From positions 152,524 to 216,523 of the forward strand of contig CANNIA010000002.1 in NCBI GenBank assembly GCA_947504705.1: a DNA stretch of 64,000 nt. Direction: 5' to 3'. Source of the stretch: Paracoccaceae bacterium. GTDB taxonomy: Bacteria > Pseudomonadota > Alphaproteobacteria > Rhodobacterales > Rhodobacteraceae. This document shows positions 34,759 through 43,936 of this stretch, in pieces. The translations under genes were made by a program, and so were the position numbers. The notes under the pieces were generated by a model, which did not search any database, was not told the DNA's origin, and worked only from the letters and a program-made list of their open reading frames with translations. How positions within the stretch are numbered: position 1 is the first letter of the stretch; each line of letters opens with the position of its first letter.

Positions 34759-36876
34759 TTACGGCCGCCGTGTCAAATCCCGATGACGCGATATCTGCGC
34801 CACATCCGTCTCGGCCTCAAGCGCGGTCATGATCATGTGCAGATGCTCAACGTCTCGCAGGTCCACGTCAATGATAAGCCGGAAGAAATCCGGTTTGCGG
34901 TCGGTGAACCTTAGGTCCGAGATATTGGCCTTCTGCTCGCCGATCAAGGTGCAGATGCGACCCAAAACGCCTGAGTCGTTCGAGATCGTGATTTCAAGGC
35001 TGATGGTGAAGACCGGCGCATGCCGACCGGAATGCCAATGCAGATCAACCCAACGCGAGGTCTGCTCTTCGAATTCCTCCAGTGCCGGGCAGTCGATGGC
35101 ATGCACAACCACGCCCTGCCCGCGATAGGTAATACCGACGATCCGCTCTCCGGGTACCGGCTGGCAGCACTGGGCCCGCTTGAAGTTTTGGTCCGCCGTC
35201 AGACCCACGACCGGGCGCTTGGCGTCAACCTCTTCGTCCACGGCCTGCGCCAGTTCGGGATAAAGCGCCTCGACCACGCGACGGGCGGGCATTTCGGCCG
35301 AGCCAAGCCGCGCCAGAAGATCGCTTTCATCCGCCAGACCCAGCATCTTGGCGGCCGTCCGCAAGGCCTTGTCGGTGGCCTTCTTGCCGACATGGTCAAA
35401 AGCCGCCCGCGCCAGTTCCTGCCCCAGCTTGACGAAGCGGCCCTTGTCCTCCTCGCGCAAGCTCCGCCGGATCGCCGCCTTGGCCCGGCCCGTGGTGACA
35501 ATGTCGATCCAGCTGGACTGCGGGCGCTGGCCTTCCGCCGTGATGACTTCGATCGACTGGCCGTTCTTCAGCCGGGTCCACAAAGGCACCCGGATGCCGT
35601 CGATCTTTGCCGACACGCAAGAGTTCCCGATCCGCGTATGGATCGCATAGGCAAAGTCCAGCGGCGTCGCCCCGCGCGGCATCTGGATCACATCCCCCTT
35701 GGGCGTGAAGCAGAAGACCTGGTCGGAATACATCTCAAGCTTGACGTTTTCCAGGAACTCGTCGTGGTCTTCCTCATCCAGCCGTTCGGTCAGGCTGGCG
35801 ATCCATTTCGCCGGATCGACCGCAAACGGGTTCTTCGCCCGCACGCCCTCACGATAGGACCAATGCGCCGCAACGCCCGCTTCGGCGACCTCGTGCATTT
35901 CGCGCGTGCGGATCTGCACTTCCACCCGCTTGCCATCGCGCCCCGAAACCGTGGTGTGGATCGACCGATAGCCGTTGTTCTTCGGCTGGCTGAGGTAATC
36001 CTTGAACCGCCCCGGCACCGCCCGCCAGCGCTGATGGATCACCCCAAGGATCCGGTAGCAATCCGCCACCGACTCGCAGATCACGCGAAATCCGTAGATG
36101 TCCGAGAGCCGGCTAAACGCCAGATCCTTCTCCTGCATCTTGCGCCAGATCGAATAGGGCTTCTTCGCCCGGCCAAACACATCGGCCTCGATCTGCGCCT
36201 TCTCCAGTTCATGCCGAATATCGCCGGTGATCTTGTGGACCACATCCCCGGTTTCCCGCTGCAAGGTCAGGAACCGACGCATGATCGAATTGCGCGCATC
36301 CGGGTTCAGGACCTTGAACGACAGATCCTCCAACTCCTCTCGCATCCACTGCATGCCCATCCGGCCTGCCAGCGGAGCGAAGATCTCCATCGTCTCGCGG
36401 GCCTTCTGCGCCTGCTTTTCCACGCTCATCGACTTGATCGTGCGCATGTTGTGCAAACGGTCGCCCAGCTTGACCAGGATCACCCGCAGGTCCTTGGACA
36501 TCGCCATGAACAGCTTGCGAAAGTTCTCGGCCTGCTGGCTTTCGGTATTGGAAAGCTGAAGCTTGGTCAGCTTGGTGACCCCGTCGACCAGTTCAGCCAC
36601 TTCATCGCCGAACATCGCAGTCAGGTCGCCGTAGGTCGACCGCGTATCCTCGATCGTGTCATGCAGAAGGGCGGTGATGATCGTCGCGTCATCCAGCCGC
36701 TGTTCGGTCAGGATCGCGGCCACGGCAACGGGATGGGTGAAATAGGGCTCGCCCGATTTGCGCATCTGCCCATCGTGCATCTGCATGCCATAGGCATAGG
36801 CACGCCGGATCAGATCAGCATTCGACCGTGGGTTATAGTTGCGAACCAGGGCGATGAGGTCTTCGACGTCGATCAT
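34759..36876 (-). CDS. rsh: Bifunctional (p)ppGpp synthetase/hydrolase, Rsh (RelA/SpoT family)
   Basis: A 705-residue stringent-response enzyme that makes and degrades (p)ppGpp. The HD hydrolase domain is at about 25-180, with LLHDTIEDT (H72, D73, E76, D77) intact. The synthetase domain (about 235-350) holds DIYGFRVICES and NNGYRSIHTTVSG. A TGS domain (about 385-450, FCFTPKGDVIQMPRGATPLDFAYAIHT) and a C-terminal ACT domain (about 630-700) follow. Both activities appear intact, typical of the single Rsh of alphaproteobacteria. A GTG immediately before the ATG could also start. rpoZ lies 28 bp upstream, probably one operon. Confidence 0.94.
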   Translation of the reverse strand: MIDVEDLIALVRNYNPRSNADLIRRAYAYGMQMHDGQMRKSGEPYFTHPVAVAAILTEQRLDDATIITALLHDTIEDTRSTYGDLTAMFGDEVAELVDGVTKLTKLQLSNTESQQAENFRKLFMAMSKDLRVILVKLGDRLHNMRTIKSMSVEKQAQKARETMEIFAPLAGRMGMQWMREELEDLSFKVLNPDARNSIMRRFLTLQRETGDVVHKITGDIRHELEKAQIEADVFGRAKKPYSIWRKMQEKDLAFSRLSDIYGFRVICESVADCYRILGVIHQRWRAVPGRFKDYLSQPKNNGYRSIHTTVSGRDGKRVEVQIRTREMHEVAEAGVAAHWSYREGVRAKNPFAVDPAKWIASLTERLDEEDHDEFLENVKLEMYSDQVFCFTPKGDVIQMPRGATPLDFAYAIHTRIGNSCVSAKIDGIRVPLWTRLKNGQSIEVITAEGQRPQSSWIDIVTTGRAKAAIRRSLREEDKGRFVKLGQELARAAFDHVGKKATDKALRTAAKMLGLADESDLLARLGSAEMPARRVVEALYPELAQAVDEEVDAKRPVVGLTADQNFKRAQCCQPVPGERIVGITYRGQGVVVHAIDCPALEEFEEQTSRWVDLHWHSGRHAPVFTISLEITISNDSGVLGRICTLIGEQKANISDLRFTDRKPDFFRLIIDVDLRDVEHLHMIMTALEAETDVAQISRHRDLTRRP

Positions 36877-36904
36877 CACCGCCCCACTTGGCCGGGCTTC
36901 CGCC

Positions 36905-37258
36905 TTAAAGTTCGCCTTGGGCTTCCATCAGGGCGCGCAGCAGCTTTTCTTCCGACATGTCATCGGCCATCGGACGATCCATCTCGCCGCCCATCAGAAG
37001 CGCCATCTGGTCTTCTTCCGGCTCATCGACCTCGATCTGGGTCTGGTGGCTTTCGATCATCCGCTCGCGCAGCGCATCGGCCAACTGGGTCTCATCCGCG
37101 ATTTCGCGCAAGGATACGACCGGGTTCTTGTCATTGTCGCGATCAACCGTGATCGGCGAGCCCGACTGGATCTCCCGCGCACGATGGGCGGCAAGCATTA
37201 CCAGCTCGAACCGGTTCGGGACTTTGTCAACGCAATCTTCGACCGTCACGCGGGCCAT
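36905..37258 (-). CDS. rpoZ: RNA polymerase omega subunit
   Basis: A 117-residue subunit that aids assembly of beta' and contributes to the ppGpp site of RNA polymerase. It starts [23 protein letters not shown] with the conserved AAHRAREI motif. The acidic C-terminal tail ([10 protein letters not shown]) is common in alphaproteobacteria. It is followed by rsh, a recurring pair that joins the maker and target of ppGpp. A good sigma70-type promoter lies 38 bp upstream. Confidence 0.95.
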   Translation of the reverse strand: MARVTVEDCVDKVPNRFELVMLAAHRAREIQSGSPITVDRDNDKNPVVSLREIADETQLADALRERMIESHQTQIEVDEPEEDQMALLMGGEMDRPMADDMSEEKLLRALMEAQGEL

Positions 37259-37295
37259 AGGATACTCCAATCGGGAGGTTTCGCTGGAAGTGGCC

Positions 37296-37324
37296 TATTT
37301 ATGCGGGTCAGTCCGGCTTGACAA
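37296..37324 (-). promoter_or_regulatory. Sigma70-type promoter of rpoZ-rsh
   Basis: On the minus strand TTGTCA (37324-37319) is followed, after exactly 17 bp, by TAAATA (37301-37296). This is close to the TTGACA/TATAAT consensus with ideal spacing, and it ends 37 bp before the rpoZ start codon. Confidence 0.65.
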
Positions 37325-37354
37325 GCGCTGAATCGCCCTAAATCGCAAGGAGTT

Positions 37355-37903
37355 TCAGAGGGATTTCACTGCATCGCGATCAGTTTGCGGCAAAGCGGCA
37401 AGCATCTGCCGAACCGTAAGTCCCGTGCGGGGATGCATCCAATCAGGGGCAACATCGGCCAGCGGGACCAGCACGAAGGCCCGGTCCTGCAGTCGCGGAT
37501 GCGGCAAGATCAGCCGATCCGGCGCCGCGCGCGCCTGGGTTTCGGGGGCAAGCTTGCGCCATTCATCCTGCGTCGCTGCATCGGGCAAAACCGAATCACC
37601 CAAGGCCAGAAGGTCGATGTCCAGCGTCCGCATTCCCCAGCGCTGCACCCTCTTGCGGCCGAACCGCGCTTCGATGCCATGCAGCTGCGCCAGAACTGAC
37701 TCGGCGTCAAGTTCGATCGGCACCTCGATCAACGCAGCAGCGTTCACATAGTCCGGCCCCGCACCGGCCGGAAAGCAGGGCGTCGCATAAAACCTGCTAA
37801 ACCTGCGTACAGCAAAGCCTTCCTCCTCCATGGCTGCCCGCGCCTTGGCCAAGGTGGTTTCAGGTGGCGCACTCTCGAACGGCAGATTTGCGCCGAAAGC
37901 CAT
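37355..37903 (-). CDS. folK: HPPK, 6-hydroxymethyl-7,8-dihydropterin pyrophosphokinase
   Basis: A 182-residue folate-pathway kinase that transfers pyrophosphate to hydroxymethyldihydropterin. It begins MAFGANLPFE, matching the family's ALGANL start, and holds the signature RWGMRTLDIDLLALGD (about 92-107) with the metal aspartates, then HPRLQDRAFVLVPLADVAPDW (about 140-160). A long open extension upstream overlaps the NYN-gene leader and is rejected because the family begins here. Folate supply is relevant to the tetrahydrofolate-linked demethylases later in the window. Confidence 0.92.
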   Translation of the reverse strand: MAFGANLPFESAPPETTLAKARAAMEEEGFAVRRFSRFYATPCFPAGAGPDYVNAAALIEVPIELDAESVLAQLHGIEARFGRKRVQRWGMRTLDIDLLALGDSVLPDAATQDEWRKLAPETQARAAPDRLILPHPRLQDRAFVLVPLADVAPDWMHPRTGLTVRQMLAALPQTDRDAVKSL

Positions 37904-38072
37904 AAGCGCCTGTGCTGTTTTCCCCCAATGCAACGGTTTGCCCCCACAGTTTACTTGTCGGCGGCCCCGTCTGGCTGCTAGGAAGGGCCCATTCGTTGCC
38001 GGATTTAAAGCCAAGGCCTTTGGTAATTTCACCTCAAGCCTGCGGCGCGCGGCGACATTGAGGGGAGAAAAC

Positions 38073-38645
38073 ATGTTTTACAAGGACGAACGGCTTGCGC
38101 TGTTTATCGATGGATCCAACCTGTATGCCGCCGCCAAAGCGCTTGGGTTCGATATCGACTACAAACTTCTGCGGGTAGAATTCATGCGTCGCGGCAAACT
38201 GCTGCGCGCGTTCTACTACACCGCGCTGCTGGAAAACGACGACTACTCGCCGATCCGCCCGCTGGTCGACTGGCTCCATTATAACGGCTTCACCATGCGC
38301 ACGAAGCCCGCGAAGGAATACACCGACAGCCAGGGCCGCCGGAAGGTCAAGGGCAACATGGACATCGAGCTTTGCGTCGATGCGATGGAGCTTGCGAACC
38401 GCGTCGACCACGTCGTTCTCTTCTCGGGTGACGGCGACTTCCGCCCGCTGGTGGAAAGCCTGCAGCGTCAGGGTGTCCGCGTTTCGGTCGTCTCGACGAT
38501 CCGCAGCCAGCCGCCGATGATTGCCGACGAACTCCGCCGCCAGTGCGACAACTTCATCGAACTGGACGAGCTGCGCGAAGTCATCGGCCGCCCGCCCCGT
38601 GAACCGCGCCCGATGACAGAAGAGGTCGCGACCGACCCGGCGTGA
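38073..38645 (+). CDS. NYN-domain protein (LabA/DUF88 family putative RNase)
   Basis: A 190-residue PIN-like protein. The conserved acidic residues are in LALFIDGSNLYAAAK (about 8-22), MDIELCVDAMELA (about 95) and VVLFSGDGDFRPLVESL (about 113-129), the NYN pattern associated with metal-dependent RNA cleavage. No transmembrane segment is present. The start follows AGGGGAG by about 5 bp. It is divergent from folK. The in vivo RNA target is unknown. Confidence 0.85.
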   Translation: MFYKDERLALFIDGSNLYAAAKALGFDIDYKLLRVEFMRRGKLLRAFYYTALLENDDYSPIRPLVDWLHYNGFTMRTKPAKEYTDSQGRRKVKGNMDIELCVDAMELANRVDHVVLFSGDGDFRPLVESLQRQGVRVSVVSTIRSQPPMIADELRRQCDNFIELDELREVIGRPPREPRPMTEEVATDPA

Positions 38646-38703
38646 TTGATGCGATCAACTTGACCGGGGCCCCCTCCTTGACGATGGATACAGGGTCCCG
38701 GTC

Positions 38704-39132
38704 ATGATCGCCCTTCTCAGCCTCTTTGCCGTGGCCTTTCTGGCCGCGACGCCCCTGCCCTTCAACTCCGAACTCGTCTTCCTTGGCCTGCAAGCAGCGG
38801 GTTGGGGAGTGTGGCCTCTGATCCTCGTCGCCTCAATCGGCAACACGCTAGGGTCCTGCGTCACCTACGGGCTTGGTCGCTGGCTTGGCGACCGGCGCGA
38901 CCACCCTTGGTTTCCCCTGACGCCCGACCAGATGACACGCGCCGAAGGCTGGTTCAACCGTTGGGGTCTTTGGCTTCTTTTGCTCTCTTGGGCGCCGATG
39001 GGCGATGTCATCGTTGCCATGGCCGGTGTCCTGCGGGTGCCCCTGCCCATGTTCCTGATCCTGGTCGCCTTGGCCAAGATAGGCCGCTATATCGCTCTTG
39101 CGTGGCTTGGGGCAGCTGCCTTCGGGGCCTGA
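38704..39132 (+). CDS. YqaA-like small DedA/VTT-family membrane protein
   Basis: A 142-residue membrane protein with four likely helices. [29 protein letters not shown] is the typical N-terminus, and [17 protein letters not shown] and [19 protein letters not shown] are the motifs shared with YqaA/DedA proteins linked to lipid scrambling and membrane homeostasis. It lies 58 bp after the NYN gene and may be cotranscribed. Confidence 0.78.
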   Translation: MIALLSLFAVAFLAATPLPFNSELVFLGLQAAGWGVWPLILVASIGNTLGSCVTYGLGRWLGDRRDHPWFPLTPDQMTRAEGWFNRWGLWLLLLSWAPMGDVIVAMAGVLRVPLPMFLILVALAKIGRYIALAWLGAAAFGA

Positions 39133-39298
39133 AGGCCAGAAAACCGTCTTTTCAAAATCTTACCAAACAGTTAATGACCACGCGCAACCCATGGAAAACG
39201 CGCAAGATTCCAGATTCGCCCACCGTGGACACTTCCCCCGCTGGACGAAGCGCCCCGCCCAGCGTAAGTCTGGCCCCAGCAGCCCACCGGAACCCCTG

Positions 39299-40258
39299 AT
39301 GCCCGACCTCCCCCCCCTGACCATCCACCTCGCCGCCCCCCGCGGCTTTTGTGCCGGCGTGGACCGGGCGATCAAGATCGTCGAGCTGGCCATCGAAAAA
39401 TGGGGCGCCCCAGTCTACGTCCGCCACGAGATCGTCCACAACAAATACGTCGTCGACGGGCTGCGGGCCAAAGGCGCCGTCTTCGTCGAAGAACTCTCCG
39501 ACTGCCCCACCGACCGCCCCGTCGTCTTCTCGGCCCACGGCGTCCCAAAGTCCGTCCCGGCTGAAGCTGCTGGCCGCCAGATGATCGCAGTCGACGCCAC
39601 CTGCCCCCTCGTCACCAAGGTCCACAACGAAGCCGCCCGCCACCATGAGGTCGACGTCCAGATGATCTACATCGGCCACGCCGGCCACGCCGAAACCGTC
39701 GGCACCATGGGTCAGCTTCCGGCGGGTGAGGTTCTGCTGGTCGAAACCGTCGCCGACGTGGCCAAGCTTCACGTCCGCGACCCCGGAAAGCTCGCCTTCA
39801 TCACCCAGACCACCCTGTCCGTCGACGACACCGCCGAAATCGCCGCCGCCCTGAAAACCCGCTTCCCCCAGATCCAAGCCCCCGCCCACGACGACATCTG
39901 CTATGCCACGACCAACCGGCAAGCCGCCGTCAAAGTGATGGCCCCGCAGATCCAGGCCATGCTGGTGATCGGCGCGCCCAACTCTTCGAACTCCCGCCGT
40001 CTGGTCGAGGTCGGTCAAGCCGCAGGCTGCAGCTATTCCATGCTGATCCAGCGCGCCGAAGACATCGACTGGCGCGCCTTGCAGGGGGCGAAGTCAATCG
40101 GCCTGACCGCCGGAGCCAGCGCGCCCGAGGTTCTGGTCACCGAAGTCCTCGACGCCTTCCGCGCCCGCTATTCCGTGACGGTCATCCAGGTGGAAACCGC
40201 CGTTGAAGACATCGAATTCAAAGTTCCCCGTATCTTGAGAGAGTCGATCCCGACATGA
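39299..40258 (+). CDS. ispH: 4-Hydroxy-3-methylbut-2-enyl diphosphate reductase
   Basis: The last enzyme of the MEP isoprenoid pathway, an Fe-S protein making IPP and DMAPP. The 319-residue protein has all three cluster cysteines: C18 ([10 protein letters not shown]), C102 ([11 protein letters not shown]) and C201 ([11 protein letters not shown]). Catalytic motifs [11 protein letters not shown] and [12 protein letters not shown] are intact. The ATG at 39299 starts the family core; an open extension to 39098 overlaps the previous gene. The stop overlaps the next gene's ATG as ATGA. Confidence 0.95.
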   Translation: MPDLPPLTIHLAAPRGFCAGVDRAIKIVELAIEKWGAPVYVRHEIVHNKYVVDGLRAKGAVFVEELSDCPTDRPVVFSAHGVPKSVPAEAAGRQMIAVDATCPLVTKVHNEAARHHEVDVQMIYIGHAGHAETVGTMGQLPAGEVLLVETVADVAKLHVRDPGKLAFITQTTLSVDDTAEIAAALKTRFPQIQAPAHDDICYATTNRQAAVKVMAPQIQAMLVIGAPNSSNSRRLVEVGQAAGCSYSMLIQRAEDIDWRALQGAKSIGLTAGASAPEVLVTEVLDAFRARYSVTVIQVETAVEDIEFKVPRILRESIPT

Positions 40259-40737
40259 AGATCCTTTGGCTTGCCTTCACCCTTGCTCTTAGCCCCCTTG
40301 CCGCCCAAGCGCAGGACGCCGAAGTCCTGGCCGAATACTGGACCGACAGCGGCAGCCTTCCCCCGGAATATGCCTGGGATACGAACGTCACCATCTTCGC
40401 CGACGGCAAGCTGACGCTGAAGCATTGCACCGGCTATGAAACCGAAGGACCAGCCTGCAAGACCCGCACTGCCAAGGTCACCGAAGACCAGTTGGCCGCC
40501 ATCCGCACCGCTGCACAGGAAAGCGGGCTGGCCGACAAACCGGCGACACAGGTTGAGGATGACATGATCCCGATCGGAGGCGGTGTTAGCGGGGGCTATG
40601 TCCTTCTGGACGGCCAGAAGATTGACCTGATCGCCTTCCCGGTGGAGGCGGACGCCGCGCGGGTCAGACCTGTGCTTCAGGCCATTCACGACGCGATTCC
40701 CGAACGCCTGCGGCACCGGTTCATGGATGAGTCCTGA
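40255..40737 (+). CDS. Exported hypothetical protein
   Basis: A 160-residue protein with a clear signal peptide ([20 protein letters not shown], cleavage near residue 20). The mature part has a pattern like that of small periplasmic proteins of unknown function: [21 protein letters not shown] (about 35-55), a cysteine pair ([12 protein letters not shown]) and a conserved-looking [13 protein letters not shown] segment (about 108-120). It is translationally coupled to ispH. No family is recognised. Confidence 0.7.
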   Translation: MKILWLAFTLALSPLAAQAQDAEVLAEYWTDSGSLPPEYAWDTNVTIFADGKLTLKHCTGYETEGPACKTRTAKVTEDQLAAIRTAAQESGLADKPATQVEDDMIPIGGGVSGGYVLLDGQKIDLIAFPVEADAARVRPVLQAIHDAIPERLRHRFMDES

Positions 40738-40800
40738 TTGCCTTTCGCGCCATGACACTGCGCCGCCCGCTCCAACCAGCCTTCGGTCAGGAGGCTGACC

Positions 40801-41271
40801 TTGCCTGAGCTTTTCGCCTATACCGATGGTGCCTGCTCGGGCAATCCCGGCCCGGGGGGTTGGGGCGTGCTGATGATCGCCCGCGAAAACGGCGTGCCTG
40901 TAAAGGAACGTGAGCTTCAGGGTGGCGAACCCCTGACCACCAACAACCGCATGGAACTCATGGCCGCAATCTCGGCGCTTGAGACGCTTAGTCGGCCCTC
41001 GGCGCTGACAATCGTCACCGACAGCGCCTATGTAAAGAACGGCATCACGGAATGGATCGCGGGTTGGAAGCGCAAGGGTTGGCGCACGGCTGGCGGGCCG
41101 CCGGTCAAGAATGTCGAGCTTTGGCAAAGGCTTGAGGCCGCCACCGCCCGCCATCAAGTCACCTGGCGTTGGATCAAGGGCCATGCTGGCCACGCCGAGA
41201 ACGAACGCGCCGATGCCTTGGCCCGAGCCGGAATGGCGCCGTTCAAGCCTGCCCAGACACGCAGCACTTGA
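40801..41271 (+). CDS. rnhA: Ribonuclease HI
   Basis: A 156-residue enzyme cleaving RNA in RNA-DNA hybrids. The DEDD residues are in [18 protein letters not shown] (D9), [10 protein letters not shown] (about 51), [11 protein letters not shown] (about 73) and [11 protein letters not shown] (about 138). It uses a TTG start with AGGAGG 6 bp upstream; no ATG fits the family length. The stop lies just before a palindrome that probably controls the next gene. Confidence 0.94.
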   Translation: MPELFAYTDGACSGNPGPGGWGVLMIARENGVPVKERELQGGEPLTTNNRMELMAAISALETLSRPSALTIVTDSAYVKNGITEWIAGWKRKGWRTAGGPPVKNVELWQRLEAATARHQVTWRWIKGHAGHAENERADALARAGMAPFKPAQTRST

Positions 41272-41273
41272 TA

Positions 41274-41295
41274 AATAAACGACTGTTCGTTTATT
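41274..41295. promoter_or_regulatory. Palindromic operator before the TetR-like gene
   Basis: AATAAACGA (41274-41282) and TCGTTTATT (41287-41295) are perfect inverted arms around CTGT, 9 bp before the regulator's ATG and directly after rnhA. Position and symmetry fit autoregulation by the TetR-like protein. Confidence 0.6.
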
Positions 41296-41303
41296 GTGAT
41301 CGC

Positions 41304-41804
41304 ATGGCACGCAATCGAACAATCCCCGACTCCCAAGTCTTCGCCGCCATCCAGGGCCTTCTGGATCAGGGAGGCGAAAAGTCCGTGTCCTTTGGCACTG
41401 TCGCCCAGGCCACGGGGCTTGCCGCATCCTCGCTGGTTCAGCGCTATGGCAGTCTTCCCGGCATGTTGCGCGCAACGCGCAATGCCGCTTGGGATGCTTT
41501 GGAAGCGCGGACTGCAGCCGCCATTGAAACGACTTCTGGAAAAGGGCCGCAAGCACTGCTGAAGGCGCTTGGTAATCCTGATGCCGCCAGCCTGGCTAGT
41601 GACCTGCGCGGCCCTGAACTGCGCGCCCGTGCCCAGTCCTGGCGGGGCGGACTGGAAGCCGCACTTGCGGCCCGGTTGGGTGGAGGGTCACGGGCGGCTG
41701 AATCCGCCGCCTTGCTGTTTGCCGCTTGGCAGGGGCAAGCGCTGTGGCGGCGTGCCGGGACCAGTGGGTTCAAGCTGAAAGACGCCGTCAAGCGGCTTGG
41801 CTGA
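41304..41804 (+). CDS. TetR-like transcriptional regulator
   Basis: A 166-residue protein, short for the family (usually 190-220). The N-terminal HTH covers about residues 8-50: FAAIQGLLDQGGEKSVSFGTVAQATGLAASSLVQRYGS, with the second helix pair typical of TetR. The C-terminal ligand domain is helical and alanine-rich. The start at 41304 follows the inverted repeat. No metabolic target is divergent from it; it probably controls itself and an unknown set. It is convergent with fmt. Confidence 0.75.
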   Translation: MARNRTIPDSQVFAAIQGLLDQGGEKSVSFGTVAQATGLAASSLVQRYGSLPGMLRATRNAAWDALEARTAAAIETTSGKGPQALLKALGNPDAASLASDLRGPELRARAQSWRGGLEAALAARLGGGSRAAESAALLFAAWQGQALWRRAGTSGFKLKDAVKRLG

Positions 41805-41828
41805 GGACCTGCGCCTTTGTAGGCCGCA

Positions 41829-42719
41829 CTAAAGCCGGTCCGGAAGAACCAACCCCTTCAACACCTCGGCGGCAGGCATCGGACGCTTGCCTTCGCGCTG
41901 CGCTTCGGTGATTTCGACTGCGTCGGTGCCGCAAGCAATCGTGAAGCCTCCCAGCACCTGCCCCGGCGCACCCTGCCCCGATGCCAGACGGGAACGGAGG
42001 AGTTTGACCCGTTCGCCATTCACCATCGTCCATGCGCCGGGAAAGGGCGACAGGCCGCGGATCAGACGGTCAATCTCGACAGCAGGCTTGGTGAAATCGA
42101 CCCGCGCTTCGGCCTTGTCGATCTTGGTTGCATAGGTCACGCCTTCCGCTGGCTGCGGGACGGCGGACAAAGGCAGCCGGTCCAACACTTGCAGGATCAG
42201 CCTTGCGCCCAAGGCGCTGAGACGGTCGTGCAGGTCAGCGGTCGTTTCCTCCGCCCCTATGATCAGGCTTTCGCGCAGAAGAACCGGCCCGGTATCAAGG
42301 CCCGCGTCCATCTGCATGATGCAAACACCGGTTTCCGTGTCGCCCGCCATGATCGCCCGGTGAATAGGCGCCGCACCACGCCAGCGTGGAAGCAGCGAGG
42401 CGTGGATGTTCAGACAGCCAAGCCGCGGCGCATCCAGCACCGCTTGCGGCAGGATCAGCCCATAGGCGACCACAACCGCCACATCCGCGCCCAGAGCGGC
42501 GAAGTCTTTCGCTGCATCTTCGCTGCGCAGCGAAACCGGGTGCCGCACCTGCAGCCCAAGCGCTTCGGCACGAGCCTGAACCGGGCTGGGACGGTCCACT
42601 TTCCCGCGCCCGGCGGGGCGAGCAGGCTGGCAGTAAACCGACACGATTTCATGGGCTTGATTCAGGGCTTCCAGCACGGGAACCGAGAAGTCGGGTGTGC
42701 CCATGAAAATGATTTTCAT
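41829..42719 (-). CDS. fmt: Methionyl-tRNA formyltransferase
   Basis: A 296-residue enzyme that formylates initiator Met-tRNA using 10-formyl-THF. It begins [19 protein letters not shown], and the formyl-transfer site is seen in [21 protein letters not shown] (N, H, then a downstream D in [10 protein letters not shown]). The C-terminal OB-like domain (about 205-290) binds tRNA. It overlaps the upstream deformylase-like gene by ATGA, forming def-def2-fmt in transcription order. Confidence 0.94.
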   Translation of the reverse strand: MKIIFMGTPDFSVPVLEALNQAHEIVSVYCQPARPAGRGKVDRPSPVQARAEALGLQVRHPVSLRSEDAAKDFAALGADVAVVVAYGLILPQAVLDAPRLGCLNIHASLLPRWRGAAPIHRAIMAGDTETGVCIMQMDAGLDTGPVLLRESLIIGAEETTADLHDRLSALGARLILQVLDRLPLSAVPQPAEGVTYATKIDKAEARVDFTKPAVEIDRLIRGLSPFPGAWTMVNGERVKLLRSRLASGQGAPGQVLGGFTIACGTDAVEITEAQREGKRPMPAAEVLKGLVLPDRL

Positions 42720-43219
42720 TTTACTCGCCTTAGCTTCTCGGCCTTGGCAATCAGCATCTTGCGCTTCAGGGGCGAGAGGTGGTCGAAATACAATTTTCCG
42801 GCCAGATGGTCGATCTGATGCTGCACGCTTGTCGCCCAAAGCCCGACGAAATCGCGGTCCTCCATTGCACCATCCGCGTTCAGGAACCGCACCGTCACCG
42901 CCCGGGGCCGTGCGATCACCGCTGACACACCAGGCAGGTTGGGCGAGGCTTCTTCATGATCGCGCAGCTGGACGCTGGAGTGCAGGATTTCCGGGTTCGC
43001 CATGCGCACCGCCTGCCCCCGGCTTTCCGAACAATCGACAACCGCCAGCCGCAGAGGCACGCCGATCTGGACGGCGGCAAGGCCATAGCCGGGCATCGCG
43101 TCCATCGTGTCGATCATATCGGCCCAAACGCTGTGCACCTCATCCGTGATCGCGGCCACATCGGCGGCGGGCGTCTTCAAAACGGGGTTCGGCCAGGGCA
43201 GGCAGCGGCGGGCGGTCAT
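42716..43219 (-). CDS. Peptide deformylase-like protein with degenerate active site
   Basis: A 167-residue homologue of deformylase. Motif 1 is kept as GYGLAAVQ (44-51). In motif 2 the EGCLS of active enzymes reads EASPN (90-94), so the metal-binding cysteine is Ser92. In motif 3 HEIDH reads HQIDH (134-138), losing the catalytic glutamate (Gln135) while keeping both histidines. It is therefore unlikely to be a normal deformylase. Length and the rest of the fold are intact, so this is a maintained pseudoenzyme rather than decay. It overlaps fmt (ATGA) and the active def (ATGA) on either side. Confidence 0.85.
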   Translation of the reverse strand: MTARRCLPWPNPVLKTPAADVAAITDEVHSVWADMIDTMDAMPGYGLAAVQIGVPLRLAVVDCSESRGQAVRMANPEILHSSVQLRDHEEASPNLPGVSAVIARPRAVTVRFLNADGAMEDRDFVGLWATSVQHQIDHLAGKLYFDHLSPLKRKMLIAKAEKLRRVK

Positions 43220-43728
43220 TCCCGCGCCATCTCTCGTTTCAGCTTTTCCATCTTGCGGGTGATCATCTGGCGTTTCAACGGCCCCAGGTAATCGATGAAG
43301 AGCTTGCCGTTCAGATGGTCGATCTCGTGCTGCACGCAGGTCGCCCAAAGGCCGGCGAACTGGCGTTCTTGCACCTTGCCGTCCACATCCATCCAGCGGA
43401 CCTGCACCGCGGTCGGGCGGGTGATGTCGTTATAGATGTCGGGAATCGACAGGCAGCCTTCCTCATAGACCGACTGATCCTCGGACGACCACAGGATCTG
43501 CGGGTTGAACAGTGCCATCGGTTCGGGCGTTCCGTCCTTGATGCAGTCCATCACGATCAGCCGTTTGGTCACACCAACCTGCGGCGCGGCAAGGCCCACG
43601 CCCGGCGCATCATACATCGTTTCCAGCATGTCGGCGGCAAGCTGGCGCAGTTCGGGCGTGATTTCTGCCACCGGCTCACAGAGCTTCTTGAGGCGCGGAT
43701 CAGGATGGATCAGGATGGTGCGGATCAT
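43216..43728 (-). CDS. def: Peptide deformylase
   Basis: A 170-residue metallohydrolase removing the N-formyl group from nascent proteins. All three motifs are intact: GVGLAAPQ (43-50), EGCLS (90-94, metal ligand C92) and HEIDH (134-138, H134 and H138 bind metal, E135 is catalytic). It starts MIRTILIHPDPRLKK; a longer upstream frame has no family similarity. First gene of the def-def2-fmt unit. Confidence 0.95.
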   Translation of the reverse strand: MIRTILIHPDPRLKKLCEPVAEITPELRQLAADMLETMYDAPGVGLAAPQVGVTKRLIVMDCIKDGTPEPMALFNPQILWSSEDQSVYEEGCLSIPDIYNDITRPTAVQVRWMDVDGKVQERQFAGLWATCVQHEIDHLNGKLFIDYLGPLKRQMITRKMEKLKREMARE

Positions 43729-43936
43729 GGTCCCGTGATTTACGAAAGCGGGCGGGGTAAGGCAAGGGGAAGGCACTGGACCAAGGGAATGGCGCGCAAC
43801 CAAGGCCACGAGGGACGTGATCCCGGTATCCGCGCGTATTCCGAGGCAATTTCCCAAGCAAGCGGCTCTACTAGGGATGACTTCCCGGCCGTGATCGCAT
43901 AATCGGATGAAAATCCCTGAAGACGGACGAAATGAC

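Noticed and set aside
35020..37152. 710-codon plus-strand open frame opposite rsh
   Set aside because: Length comes from GC-rich antisense bias. Composition is histidine/arginine/leucine-rich without domains, and it runs through the rpoZ-rsh junction.
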